NCBI RefSeq assembly: GCF_003971195.1
Contig: NZ_CP034593.1
Coordinates: 1,240,001-1,304,000, forward strand
DNA: 64,000 nt
Direction: 5' to 3'
Source of the DNA: Flaviflexus ciconiae
Lineage (GTDB): Bacteria; Actinomycetota; Actinomycetes; Actinomycetales; Actinomycetaceae
Positions 8,921-17,989 of the stretch are shown here, piece by piece (position 1 is the stretch's first letter; each line of letters starts with the position of its first letter). Position numbers and translations under genes: made by a program. The notes below the pieces were generated by a model. It did not search any database. It was not told the origin of the DNA and was given only the letters and a program-made list of their open reading frames with translations.

Positions 8921-10441
8921 CTAGGCCTGGTCGGCAAAGAGTTCCCGGATGTGCTGAGCATCAACCGAGTGTCGGAGCTGCCGTGCCGCTTCGGTAATCG
9001 AGCCGGACAGGGACGGATACACCGTAAAGACGGAAGCCATGTCGTCAGCTGTCATACGGGAGGTGACCGCGAGCGCAATCGGCAAAATGTATTCGGAGGC
9101 CGCCGGGGCCACGACGACACCGCCAATAACGATGCGAGTTGAACTGTCAGCAATGAGCTTGACGAAGCCGTCGTTCATCCCCTGCATCTTCGCCCGCGGG
9201 TTCCGCATGAGAGGAACGATCGTCATGACGGCGTCGAGGCCTTCGTCGACATGCTTCTGGGTGACACCCACGGTCGCGATCTCGGGTGCCGTGAAGATGT
9301 TCGCGGCGACCTTCGACACGTCGAGAGGCTCGACGTAGTCGCCCAGCGAATGGTTCATGGCGATCCGCCCCTGCATGGCTGCCACGGAGGCCAGCGGATA
9401 GGAACCGGTGACATCACCGGCGGCGTAGACGCGGAAGGCGGTTGTGCGGGACACCTTGTCGACAAGGATGTGGCCGGATTCTTTGAGGGTCACTCCGGCT
9501 TCTTCAAGGCCAATGCCTGACGTGTTCGGGATGGAGCCCACCGCCATGAGGCAGTGCGAGGCCTCGATCTCCCGACCATCGGACAGCGTGACAATAACGC
9601 CGTCTTCGGTACGGCGCACCGACTGGGCGCGGCTCTTGTTGAGGATGGTCATGCCGCGGCGGGCGAAGACATTCTCGATGACCTTGGCGGCGTGCGGGTC
9701 CTCGTTGGGGAGGACCCGGTCACGAGACGACACGAGGGTGACTTGCACGCCGATCCCCATGTAGGCACCGGCGAACTCCGCACCCGTAACACCGGATCCG
9801 ACCACGACCAGGTGCTCAGGCAGTTCCGTCATGTTGTACATCTGGGTCCAGTTGAGAATCCGCTCCCCGTCCGGCTTCGCGTCGGGCAGCTCCCGGGGGG
9901 TCGCACCGGTGGCAACCAGAACCATTTCCGCTTCGAGAGTCTGCTCGGTTCCGTCCGCAAGCTTCGCCAAGACCAGCCGACACCCGTTATCGCCGATCCC
10001 GGTGAGGATCGTACCCTTACCGTTCAGTATTGTGACCCCTTCATCCGACAGGCGTTCGTGAATGTCGTCGGATTGGCGGGTGGCAAGGTCTCGGATTCGG
10101 GCGTTGATTGCCGGGAAGCTCACGGTCCACGGCTCGTCCGAGGCAACAATGCCGAGTTCGTCGGCAGATTCGACGTTGTGCAACCATTCGGCGGACGCAA
10201 TGAGGGTCTTGGAGGGCACCACGTCGGTGAGGACGGCGCTGCCTCCCATGCCTTTGTCTTCGATGATGGTGACGCGTGCACCGAGCTGGGTGGCGGTCAG
10301 GGCGGCCTCGTAGCCGCCCGGTCCACCCCCGATGATGACGACGCGGGATCCTTCGCGGACCCGGGACGCTCCCGGGATCTTAGATTTCGGTGCGCCCGAC
10401 GCGGTCGGACCTGTCGGCCTGGGATCAGTTACGTTCTCCAC
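8921..10441 (-). CDS. lpdA: NAD(P)H-quinone dehydrogenase LpdA
   Basis: This 506-residue flavoprotein belongs to the pyridine nucleotide-disulfide oxidoreductase family. FAD binds at VVIIGGGPGGYEAA and NAD(P) at LVVVGSGVTGAEFAGAYMG; the second FAD motif is VYAAGDVTGSYPLASVA. The active-site CxxxxC disulfide of lipoamide dehydrogenases is replaced by GGSAVLTDVVPSK, which is diagnostic of the LpdA quinone reductase group. The first 28 residues are a disordered extension; the start as drawn is GTG 10441 without a ribosome binding site. It is divergent from PNP with 86 bp between them, as in the lpdA-deoD region of mycobacteria. Confidence 0.88.
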   Translation of the reverse strand: MENVTDPRPTGPTASGAPKSKIPGASRVREGSRVVIIGGGPGGYEAALTATQLGARVTIIEDKGMGGSAVLTDVVPSKTLIASAEWLHNVESADELGIVASDEPWTVSFPAINARIRDLATRQSDDIHERLSDEGVTILNGKGTILTGIGDNGCRLVLAKLADGTEQTLEAEMVLVATGATPRELPDAKPDGERILNWTQMYNMTELPEHLVVVGSGVTGAEFAGAYMGIGVQVTLVSSRDRVLPNEDPHAAKVIENVFARRGMTILNKSRAQSVRRTEDGVIVTLSDGREIEASHCLMAVGSIPNTSGIGLEEAGVTLKESGHILVDKVSRTTAFRVYAAGDVTGSYPLASVAAMQGRIAMNHSLGDYVEPLDVSKVAANIFTAPEIATVGVTQKHVDEGLDAVMTIVPLMRNPRAKMQGMNDGFVKLIADSSTRIVIGGVVVAPAASEYILPIALAVTSRMTADDMASVFTVYPSLSGSITEAARQLRHSVDAQHIRELFADQA

Positions 10442-10515
10442 GTGAACATTGTGTCAAAGAACGCACGCGGTGGGGCACTCTTCAGAATGGGTCATGCAAA
10501 TCGGTCACGAGAATG

Positions 10516-10530
10516 TACCGTAGTGCTATG
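10516..10530 (+). promoter_or_regulatory. Candidate leaderless -10 element of the PNP gene
   Basis: TACCGT at 10516-10521 is followed by six bases and the ATG at 10528, and no Shine-Dalgarno sequence is present. The spacing matches mrp, pfk and the DUF3017 gene in this window. Confidence 0.35.
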
Positions 10531-11337
10531 ACCACACAGGACCCCTACACGCTCGCTTCGAGCGCGGCCGAATACATTGCAGCCGCCGCTGGAATCGAAG
10601 CTATCGACATTGCCCTTGTCCTCGGATCCGGATGGAAGGGCGCGGAAGACCTCCTCGGTGACGCCGTTGTCACCCTCCCGGCCGAAGACGTTCCCGGTTT
10701 TACTGCCTCCGCTGTTGTGGGGCATGGCGGGACCCTCACCGTACGCAAGCTTGCCTCGGGCGCCCACGCACTGATTTTGGGCGCCCGCACGCACCTCTAC
10801 GAGGGACTTGGCGTCGCGGCCGTCGCCCACGGTGTACGCACCTCCGCGAAGCTCGGAGCGAAGGCCCTGATCTTGACCAACGGATGTGGCTCCACCGTTC
10901 CCGAATGGGGACCGGGCACCGCGGTCCTCTTGAAGGACCATCTCAACCTCACCGGCACCTCCCCCATTGTCGGCGCAAACTTTGTGGACCTGACGGATGC
11001 CTACAGTCCCCGGCTCAGGGAGATCGCCCACCGGGTTGATCCGAACCTGCCCGAGGGGGTCTACGCACAGTTCCCCGGCCCTCACTACGAGACCCCGGCC
11101 GAGGTCAAGATGGCGCGCCTGCTCGGCGCCGATCTCGTCGGCATGTCCACCACTCTCGAAACGATTGCGGCCCGCGAAGCCGGTCTTGAGGTTCTCGGGA
11201 TCTCGCTGGTCACAAACCAGGCCGCGGGCTTTGCTCCCGCCCCGCTGTCCCACGAGGAAGTTCTCCAGGCAGGCGCCGAGGCCGGACCTCGCCTCGCTAC
11301 CCTGCTTGCCGACATCGTTAAGGAAATGAGCGCATGA
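10528..11337 (+). CDS. punA: Purine nucleoside phosphorylase (trimeric class)
   Basis: This 269-residue cytosolic enzyme cleaves inosine, guanosine and their deoxy forms with phosphate to base plus (deoxy)ribose-1-phosphate. Family motifs are ILTNGCG, KDHLNLTG, AQFPGPHYETPAEVKM (purine and phosphate contacts) and GADLVGMSTTLETIAARE followed by SLVTNQAAG. Its length matches trimeric PNPs. The ATG at 10528 lies just after a -10-like hexamer. The stop overlaps the mutase start as ATGA, so the two are translationally coupled, which links phosphorolysis to use of the sugar-1-phosphate. Confidence 0.92.
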   Translation: MTTQDPYTLASSAAEYIAAAAGIEAIDIALVLGSGWKGAEDLLGDAVVTLPAEDVPGFTASAVVGHGGTLTVRKLASGAHALILGARTHLYEGLGVAAVAHGVRTSAKLGAKALILTNGCGSTVPEWGPGTAVLLKDHLNLTGTSPIVGANFVDLTDAYSPRLREIAHRVDPNLPEGVYAQFPGPHYETPAEVKMARLLGADLVGMSTTLETIAAREAGLEVLGISLVTNQAAGFAPAPLSHEEVLQAGAEAGPRLATLLADIVKEMSA

Positions 11338-13001
11338 TGATCGATATCGACTCCTGGATCGCCCACGACCCCGATCCCAAAACCCGGGCCGAGCTCACCC
11401 AGCTCAAGGAACAGGCCGCCAACGGTGACGCGGGCGCTCAGGCCGAACTGGATGATCGCTTCTCCGGCCCCCTCGAATTCGGCACCGCGGGCCTGCGGGG
11501 CGAGATGGCGGGGGGACCCCACCGCATGAACCGTGCGGTGGTTCGCAAGGCCGCCGCCGGTCTCGTCGACTTCCTCCAGGAAGAAGTGGGCCGCGACGCT
11601 CTCCTCGTTATCGGCTACGATGCTCGCCACAACTCGAAGGACTTCGCGCTCGACACCGCCGCCGTTGCCACGGCCGCGGGCGCCCGCGCCATGATCTACC
11701 CGCACCACGTTCCCACACCCCTGCTGGCGTGGGCCGTCCGCCACCTGAACGCCGATGCTGGCGTCATGGTCACCGCCTCCCACAACCCGCCCAGGGACAA
11801 CGGCTACAAGGTGTACCTCGGTGGCCGAGCAGTGTCCGAGGGTGCTCAGGGCGTTCAGATCGTCCCACCCTACGACGCGAAAATCGCCGAGAAGATCGCA
11901 GCCACCTCCGATGCTGACGAGATCCCCCTGGCCACGACGGGGTGGACGGAGATCGGCGAGGACGTTATCGAGGCCTACCTCGAGCGCGCCGCCTCGCTGG
12001 TCCCCCACCAGAACTTCTCGGACCTCAAGATCGTGCTGACTTCCATGCACGGCGTTGGTGGCGAGACGATGAAGGAAGTTCTGGCCCGCGCGGGCTTCAC
12101 GAACGTCACCGAGGTTGCGGAGCAGGCCCAGCCCGATCCGGGCTTCCCCACCGTGGCCTTCCCCAACCCGGAAGAGCCCGGAGCTCTCGATCTTGCACTC
12201 AGCAAGGCAGCATCCCTCAAGGCTGATCTCGTGATCGCAAACGACCCGGACGCCGATCGATGCTCGGCGGCGATCCCCACCCCGAACGGATGGCGGCAGC
12301 TCAACGGTGACGAGATCGGTTCCATTCTCGGTGACCAGATCGCAAAGATCGGTGCCATCACCGGCGGCACCCTCGCCTCCTCAATCGTTTCCTCGCGTCT
12401 TCTCAAGGAGATCGCGGGCCGTCACGGCCTCACCCACGTCTCCACCCTCACGGGCTTCAAGTGGATTGCACGCGTTCCCCAGCTAATTTTCGGTTACGAG
12501 GAAGCGATCGGCTTCTGTGTCGACCCGGACGGTGTACGCGACAAGGACGGCATCACCGCCGGCCTTCTCCTGGCACACGTGGCCGCTCAGCTCCGCTCGA
12601 AGAACAAGACGATCGGCGAGCAGCTCGACCACCTGGCGGAAACCCACGGCGTCTACCTCACGGCACCGGTAACGATCCGCGTGGACGACCTGTCGCTTAT
12701 GCCGGCCACGATGGCGCACCTGAGGGCCAATCCGCCCACCCAACTCGCTGGCTCCCCCGTGGCAAGCGTCGAGGACCTTTCGGAGGGCTCGCAGGCCCTC
12801 CCACCGACCGACGCAATCGTGATCCTCAACGAGTTGGGCGACCGCGCGGTCGTCCGTCCCTCGGGCACCGAGCCGAAGGTCAAGTGCTATCTCGAGGTTA
12901 TCGAGCCCGTCACCCAGAGCCTCGACTCCTCCCGAGCAGCCGCCTCCTCACGCATGGCCCAACTCCAGGCGGACATGAGCAAGGCCCTCACCCTGCCGTA
13001 A
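11334..13001 (+). CDS. Phosphosugar mutase (PmmB / phosphoglucomutase-2-like)
   Basis: This 555-residue alpha-D-phosphohexomutase superfamily protein shows all four signatures: TASHNPPRDNGYKVYLGG (catalytic phosphoserine), NDPDADRC (Mg2+ loop), FGYEEAIGFCVDPDG (sugar specificity) and VRPSGTEPKVKCYLE (phosphate). The long form with the GYEEAIG loop resembles PGM2-type enzymes that act on pentose as well as hexose phosphates. Its 4-nt overlap with PNP suggests it converts (deoxy)ribose-1-phosphate to the 5-phosphate, although phosphoglucomutase or phosphomannomutase activity is not excluded. A terminator follows. Confidence 0.85.
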   Translation: MMIDIDSWIAHDPDPKTRAELTQLKEQAANGDAGAQAELDDRFSGPLEFGTAGLRGEMAGGPHRMNRAVVRKAAAGLVDFLQEEVGRDALLVIGYDARHNSKDFALDTAAVATAAGARAMIYPHHVPTPLLAWAVRHLNADAGVMVTASHNPPRDNGYKVYLGGRAVSEGAQGVQIVPPYDAKIAEKIAATSDADEIPLATTGWTEIGEDVIEAYLERAASLVPHQNFSDLKIVLTSMHGVGGETMKEVLARAGFTNVTEVAEQAQPDPGFPTVAFPNPEEPGALDLALSKAASLKADLVIANDPDADRCSAAIPTPNGWRQLNGDEIGSILGDQIAKIGAITGGTLASSIVSSRLLKEIAGRHGLTHVSTLTGFKWIARVPQLIFGYEEAIGFCVDPDGVRDKDGITAGLLLAHVAAQLRSKNKTIGEQLDHLAETHGVYLTAPVTIRVDDLSLMPATMAHLRANPPTQLAGSPVASVEDLSEGSQALPPTDAIVILNELGDRAVVRPSGTEPKVKCYLEVIEPVTQSLDSSRAAASSRMAQLQADMSKALTLP

Positions 13002-13021
13002 GGGCTGGCAAGACTAGCTAA

Positions 13022-13056
13022 ACACATGACCCGGCCAATCTGGCCGGGTCATGTGT
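13022..13056 (+). terminator. Terminator after the phosphosugar mutase gene
   Basis: A perfect 16-bp stem (13022-13037 with 13041-13056) has a 3-nt loop, flanked by a further AGCTAA / TTAGCT pair. It ends the PNP-mutase operon and faces the convergent nucleoside operon. Confidence 0.85.
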
Positions 13057-13166
13057 CTGCTTAGCTAAGTTCTCATGACGGCTACCGAACTCACGTTCAG
13101 CGTGGGTCAACCTTGATCTGGTGTGTTACTTCTACCGGAAGCCAGGGTTGCCTTCAGGCGTTTCGC

Positions 13167-13859
13167 TTACTCCGTGCCGGTAGGCTCGGGCAGGACCGCC
13201 CACACGACGTGCGTCCAGTTGCCGAGGGCACGGTGCTTGGTTTTGCGGTTGAGAAGATCCTCGAAAGGCACGTCGTAGAGCATGCCGGAGGACGGCTCGT
13301 AGATCCTCATGTTGCTCGTGCGAGTCTGCTTTGCTGGCGGCACCGCGAGAACCACGTGGCGCGGGATTGCGGTATCCAGGCCCAGCCGGGAGTTGCCACC
13401 CGTGTACAGCGGCACGGGGATGCCTGTAGCGTTCGCATTCCAGACGGACTGGAGGATGGCACGACCCTGCTCCGTGCTGTCGTCGAGCGCGTGAGCCTTG
13501 TAGGTGACGCCGGGGAATCGGGCTTCCCGTGCCAATGTCCACGGAGGGCTTCCGAAACGCTTCGGCCAGTCAATGGGACCCACCGCATCCTTCGTGATCC
13601 GCTCGTGGATCTCCAGCTGGTAGGAACGAATCCGGTCCGGGTCTTCTTCCAGGGTGCGTGCGAGTGCCGGGTCTCCCGTTGCTTCCAGCATGAGGAGAAC
13701 CGCGGCACCGCACGTCGTTTCATTGACCTGGGTGACCAGTGTGGAGCCCAGGACCACGGGAACCGGGTCGATCGGATCAGCAGGCGGGTGCGGGCTCATC
13801 CGAGTGTGGATCGGCCGCTGGAGTTTAGCGACGATCCTGCCCACATGAAGCCCGGCCAT
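13167..13859 (-). CDS. Uncharacterised protein with C39/papain-like cysteine peptidase signature
   Basis: This 230-residue protein has no signal peptide or membrane helix. Residues about 37-56 read LVTQVNETTCGAAVLLML, which matches the Gln...Cys-Gly-Ala nucleophile motif of C39-type papain-fold peptidases. IPRHVVLAV near residue 166 would supply the His, and a downstream RIYEPSSG could hold the third residue. ATG 13859 lies 3 nt after the deoA stop with GGATCGG as ribosome binding site, so it is the last gene of the nucleoside import and salvage operon. Peptidase activity is inferred from motif only; I know no role for such a protein in nucleoside metabolism. Confidence 0.6.
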   Translation of the reverse strand: MAGLHVGRIVAKLQRPIHTRMSPHPPADPIDPVPVVLGSTLVTQVNETTCGAAVLLMLEATGDPALARTLEEDPDRIRSYQLEIHERITKDAVGPIDWPKRFGSPPWTLAREARFPGVTYKAHALDDSTEQGRAILQSVWNANATGIPVPLYTGGNSRLGLDTAIPRHVVLAVPPAKQTRTSNMRIYEPSSGMLYDVPFEDLLNRKTKHRALGNWTHVVWAVLPEPTGTE

Positions 13860-13862
13860 GGA

Positions 13863-15143
13863 TCAGCCGATCCTATCGAGCAGCACGGACTCCCGGGTCG
13901 GAGCAACGGTACTGATCTTGATGCCACCCTCGAGGGCCTCGCGTGCCTTCTCGAAACGCGGCTCATCGTCCGTGTGGAAGGTAAGGATCGGATCGCCAGC
14001 CTTGACGGCTTCGCCGAGATGGGCGTGGATCGTGATGCCGGCGCCGGCCTGCACCTGGTCCTCCTTGCGGGCACGGCCCGCGCCGAGCTTCCAGGAGGCC
14101 ACCCCAACCTTGAGAGCGTCGAGTTCGGAAATGACGCCGTCGGATTCGGCAACTACCGTTTCCGTGTGCTTGGAGGTGGGGAGCTCAGCATCCGGGTCGC
14201 CGTGCTGTGCCCGAATGAGCTCCTTCCAGGAATCCATTGCCTTGCCGTTCTCCAGGTTCTCGGACGGGTCGGTATCGATGCCGGTGGCGAGAAGCATTTC
14301 GCGAGCGAGTGCCACGGTCAGCTCCACGACATCATCGGGGCCGCCGCCTGCCAGTACCTCGACGGACTCCTCCACCTCGAGGGCGTTGCCGATCTTCCGT
14401 CCCAGCGGGACGGACATGTCGGTCAGGAGAGCCACCGTGTGGGTGCCCGCGGCCTTGCCGATCCGCACCATCGTGCGAGCCAGTTCGCGGGCCTGCTCAA
14501 GGTCCTTCATGAAGGCACCGGAGCCGACCTTGACGTCAAGGATGAGGGAGTCGGTTCCTTCTGCGATCTTCTTTGACATGATCGACGACGCAATAAGCGG
14601 GATGGCTTCGACGGTGGAGGTGATGTCGCGCAGGGCGTAGAGCTTCTTATCGGCCGGTGCAAGCCCGCTTCCCGCGGCGCAGATCACTGCGCCAACGGTG
14701 TCGAGCTGGCGAAGGATCTCGTCGTTCGTCAGGTTCGCCCGCCATCCGGGGATGGCTTCGAGCTTGTCGAGGGTGCCTCCGGTGTGGCCGAGGCCGCGGC
14801 CGGAGAGCTGCGGGACGGCTACGCCGTACGAAGCGACGAGCGGTGCAAGCGGCAGGGTGATCTTGTCTCCCACTCCCCCGGTCGAGTGCTTGTCGGTCGT
14901 GGGTTTGGACAGCGAGGAGAAGTCCATAGTTTCACCCGAGTTGATCATCGCCTGGGTCCAGGTGGAGATCTCATCTTGGTTCATGCCGTTGAGGAAGATC
15001 GCCATGGCAAGTGCCGACATCTGCTCCTCTGCAACAACGCCGCGGGTGTAGGCGTCGATCACCCAGTTGATCTGGTCCGTGGAGAGGACCTCGCGGTCCC
15101 GCTTCGTCCGGATAATGTCGACGGCGTCGAATGCTTCAGTCAT
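13863..15143 (-). CDS. deoA: Thymidine phosphorylase
   Basis: This 426-residue cytosolic dimeric enzyme of the nucleoside phosphorylase II family converts thymidine (or uridine) plus phosphate to base plus (deoxy)ribose-1-phosphate. The signature SGRGLGHTGGTLDKLEAIPG spans residues about 113-132. The phosphate-binding HSTGGVGDK lies near 85, and KVGSGAFMKDL lies near 190. The C-terminal domain contains the biotin-like fold region GDPILTFHTDDE. Length is typical. It overlaps cdd by 8 nt upstream and has a 3-nt gap to the C39-like gene downstream. Confidence 0.95.
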   Translation of the reverse strand: MTEAFDAVDIIRTKRDREVLSTDQINWVIDAYTRGVVAEEQMSALAMAIFLNGMNQDEISTWTQAMINSGETMDFSSLSKPTTDKHSTGGVGDKITLPLAPLVASYGVAVPQLSGRGLGHTGGTLDKLEAIPGWRANLTNDEILRQLDTVGAVICAAGSGLAPADKKLYALRDITSTVEAIPLIASSIMSKKIAEGTDSLILDVKVGSGAFMKDLEQARELARTMVRIGKAAGTHTVALLTDMSVPLGRKIGNALEVEESVEVLAGGGPDDVVELTVALAREMLLATGIDTDPSENLENGKAMDSWKELIRAQHGDPDAELPTSKHTETVVAESDGVISELDALKVGVASWKLGAGRARKEDQVQAGAGITIHAHLGEAVKAGDPILTFHTDDEPRFEKAREALEGGIKISTVAPTRESVLLDRIG

Positions 15144-15543
15144 TCGTTTTCCTCTCTACCTTGTCGAGGTCGTTTGGCCCAAAGCCGTAGGGCAAGACCT
15201 CTGATAGGGGCATAATGCCCCGGGGCAGGTTAACCTCGGTGTCCGGGGTGCCGTGCTCCCAGAGGAGCTGTCGGCAGCGTCCGCACGGGATCGTGAGATC
15301 ACCATTGCCGTTCACGCACAGAAAGGCGGTGATCTTACCGCCGCCCTCGCGCACGAGGTCGGAGACCATTCCGCATTCGGCGCAGAGGGTCACCCCATAT
15401 CCGGCGTTCTCGACGTTACATCCGGAGAAGATGCGTCCGTCGGTGGACAGGCATGCGGCTCCAACCGGGAACCCGGAATAGGGCACGTAGGCCATGTTCA
15501 TGGCGTCGATAGCGGCCTGACGCAGGGCGTTCCAATCCGTCAT
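15136..15543 (-). CDS. cdd: Cytidine deaminase
   Basis: This 135-residue homotetrameric-type cytidine deaminase converts cytidine and deoxycytidine to uridine forms. The zinc site is complete: CAEC with the catalytic Glu (LCAECGMVS) and PCGRCRQ. The substrate motif is GCNVENAGYG, and YVPYSGFPVGAA lies at the N-terminus. It overlaps the upstream permease by 4 nt (ATGA) and deoA by 8 nt, so it is embedded in the transport-salvage operon and feeds uridine or deoxyuridine to the phosphorylase. Confidence 0.95.
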   Translation of the reverse strand: MTDWNALRQAAIDAMNMAYVPYSGFPVGAACLSTDGRIFSGCNVENAGYGVTLCAECGMVSDLVREGGGKITAFLCVNGNGDLTIPCGRCRQLLWEHGTPDTEVNLPRGIMPLSEVLPYGFGPNDLDKVERKTND

Positions 15544-16832
15544 GACTTGATGTACGGAATGTTCTCTGCGGCGGGTGCACGCGACTTACCGACGAAGCCG
15601 GCGACCGCGAGGATCGTGACAATGTACGGGATCATGGCGAGCAGGTTCGGGTCGATCGGGTTCGTGGCGACGAGCGGCAGGAAGTCGACGATCGCGGAAG
15701 CGAAACCGAACATGAGAGCCGCTCCCATGGCGCCGATCGGATGCCACTTGCCAAGGATCATGGCGGCAAGGGCAATGTAGCCGTTGCCAGCCGACATGTT
15801 CTCCGTGAACACGGCGTTCGCGCCAATCGTGAAGGCGGCGCCACCGAGACCGGCGAGCGACGATCCGAGGATCGTGTTGAGCGTCCTCGTGCGGTTGACG
15901 TTAATGCCCACCGTGTCCGCTGCCTTCGGGTGCTCACCAACGGACCTCATGCGCAGGCCCCAGCGGGACCGGAACAGCATCATGGTGAGGAAGATGAGGA
16001 GGAAGTAGAGGACGTACACGATGATCGTGTGGCGGAAGAAGACGGGTCCGATGAACGGAATGTCTGCCAGCAACGGGATCTCGTAGACGGGAAGCGAGTA
16101 CGAGATCGAGTTCCACTCCGGCGTATCCTTCACAACCGTTCCGAGAAGGAAGGACGTAATGCCGAGGCAGAGCACGTTCAGGACGACGCCAACAATGATC
16201 TGGTCCACGGCGTACTTCACGGAGAAGAGCGCGAGGAGAAGTCCGACAAATGCTCCGGCAAGCGGTGCTCCGAGCAGGCCCCACCAGGAGCTTCCGAACA
16301 TGGAAGCGAAGACAATGCCGGTGAAGGCACCGACGAGGAGCTGACCCTCGATCGCAATGTTGACAACACCAACGCGCTCACACACAACGCCCGCCATCGA
16401 TCCGTAGATCAACGGTACCGCTGCGGTGATCGTGGCGGCGAACAGGCCGGCGATCGTGATGAATCTGCCGGATCCGCCACCGGAGAAGGTGAGGAAGGCA
16501 AGAATCAGGGGCAGGAGGACAAGCAGGCCCAGCCACAGCGGCTGCTTCTTTCGCTGGACGGCACGAACAACCGAGTAGATTGTTGCCGCGGCCACGATTC
16601 CCGTAAGAATCCAGCAGGTCTGTCCCGCGTACACAAGCAGGTTTCCGCTGTCCCTCGAGGGGCGGATGTCTTTCCACACGAACTCGGCAACGCCGTGAGC
16701 GTTCATAGCGAAATAGACGCCCAGCAGTGTCGCGAGGACATAGAGAATCGGGAGCTTCCAGGAGATGGGAGCCTGAACGCTATGTTCATTTTCCGCGGGC
16801 AGTGCCTCTTGGCGGTCGACGTCGATGGTCAC
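15540..16832 (-). CDS. Nucleoside ABC transporter permease (second permease)
   Basis: This 430-residue BPD_transp_2-family (branched-chain/ribose/nucleoside) permease has about ten hydrophobic segments and a cytosolic N-terminus of about 25 residues. The family core GVVNIAIEGQLLVGAF and the cytoplasmic EAA-like RSVGEHPKAADTVGINV are typical of the YufQ/BmpC class. It overlaps the first permease gene and cdd by 4 nt each. With the neighbouring permease, ATPase and BMP lipoprotein it forms a complete nucleoside importer. Confidence 0.92.
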   Translation of the reverse strand: MTIDVDRQEALPAENEHSVQAPISWKLPILYVLATLLGVYFAMNAHGVAEFVWKDIRPSRDSGNLLVYAGQTCWILTGIVAAATIYSVVRAVQRKKQPLWLGLLVLLPLILAFLTFSGGGSGRFITIAGLFAATITAAVPLIYGSMAGVVCERVGVVNIAIEGQLLVGAFTGIVFASMFGSSWWGLLGAPLAGAFVGLLLALFSVKYAVDQIIVGVVLNVLCLGITSFLLGTVVKDTPEWNSISYSLPVYEIPLLADIPFIGPVFFRHTIIVYVLYFLLIFLTMMLFRSRWGLRMRSVGEHPKAADTVGINVNRTRTLNTILGSSLAGLGGAAFTIGANAVFTENMSAGNGYIALAAMILGKWHPIGAMGAALMFGFASAIVDFLPLVATNPIDPNLLAMIPYIVTILAVAGFVGKSRAPAAENIPYIKS

Positions 16833-17989
16833 TTTGCCTCCTGCTGAAGAGTAATGAACTCGCGGTAGCCGACGCCGTCAGGCTTCGGGAAACGGAAAAT
16901 CCAGCGGATCAGCGGAGGAGCTGCGATCAGCAGGACAATAACGGACTGAAGGATCAGGATCATGTCGACGGGAACACCCGCGCCCTGCATGCGGGGCGAG
17001 CCCGCCTTAAACGCACCGAAGAGCAGACCGGCGCCGAAGATACCCACGGGCTTGTTGCGACCAAGGAGAGCCACGGTGATGGCGTCAAAGCCGATCGAAC
17101 CCGCCGCGCCCTGCGTGAGGCTACCGAGGGTGCCGAGGACCTGGTTCGCACCCGCCAAGCCACAAAGGGCCGCGGAGGTAAACATGGTCATCGTGATGAC
17201 CTTCGCGGTCGACATGCCAGCAGTTTCGGAGGCGTGGGCGTTCGCGCCAACGGCGCGCAGCTCGAAGCCGAACTTCGAACGCTCCAGAAGCCACCAGACG
17301 AACCACGTTGCCAGGATCGCGAGGATAATGCCCGCGTGGAGCGAGAAGTCGCCCGGCAGAATCATCGGCAGGCGTGACTCATCGGCAACCGCCTGCGACT
17401 TCGGCTGGTTGTTGTTCGGGCCCTGGAACACGTCCTGGTTCAAGACGTAGAGCATGAGGAAACCGGCGATCGAGTTCAGCATGATCGTCACGATCACCTC
17501 GTTCGCACCCGTTTTTGCCTTGAGCAGACCAACGAAGCCACCCCAGATACCGGCGACGATAACCGCGCCAACGACAGCGACGAGAAGGTGGGCGCCGTAG
17601 GGCAGGTCCAGGGTGAAGCCCAGGTAGGTGGCGGCAATAGCGCCCAGAATGATCTGGCCCTGACCACCGATGTTGAACAGGCCGGCCCGGAAGCCCAGGC
17701 CCAGGCCGAGGCCCGCGAGGATCAGCGGCGCGGCGTCCTTAAACGTGTTCGTCAGGGGCCGGATCTGCCTGGCAAAGGTGTCCTGATCGGGGTCGAAGAT
17801 CGAGCCCTTGAACAGCCTCCAGTACGTGTCGATAATCGACGCATCGGCGATCCAGATAAAGAACGCACCGACAATAAAGGCAATGATGACCGCGACAACC
17901 GAAATGATCCAGTTGGAACGGACGGCTACGTGAAGAGCCGCTCTCACCTTGAGCGACAGGGGCGTCGACGTGTCTGTCGATGTGCTCAC
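16829..17989 (-). CDS. Nucleoside ABC transporter permease (first permease)
   Basis: This 386-residue permease belongs to the YufP/BmpB class. It is predicted to cross the membrane about nine times, beginning at WIISVVAVIIAFIVGAFFIW. The conserved LFNIGGQGQIILGAIAATYLG loop region and FELRAVGANAHASETAGM, which contacts the ATPase, are present. The start overlaps the ATPase stop and the end overlaps the second permease, each by 4 nt. It pairs with the next permease as a heterodimer. Confidence 0.92.
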   Translation of the reverse strand: MSTSTDTSTPLSLKVRAALHVAVRSNWIISVVAVIIAFIVGAFFIWIADASIIDTYWRLFKGSIFDPDQDTFARQIRPLTNTFKDAAPLILAGLGLGLGFRAGLFNIGGQGQIILGAIAATYLGFTLDLPYGAHLLVAVVGAVIVAGIWGGFVGLLKAKTGANEVIVTIMLNSIAGFLMLYVLNQDVFQGPNNNQPKSQAVADESRLPMILPGDFSLHAGIILAILATWFVWWLLERSKFGFELRAVGANAHASETAGMSTAKVITMTMFTSAALCGLAGANQVLGTLGSLTQGAAGSIGFDAITVALLGRNKPVGIFGAGLLFGAFKAGSPRMQGAGVPVDMILILQSVIVLLIAAPPLIRWIFRFPKPDGVGYREFITLQQEAK

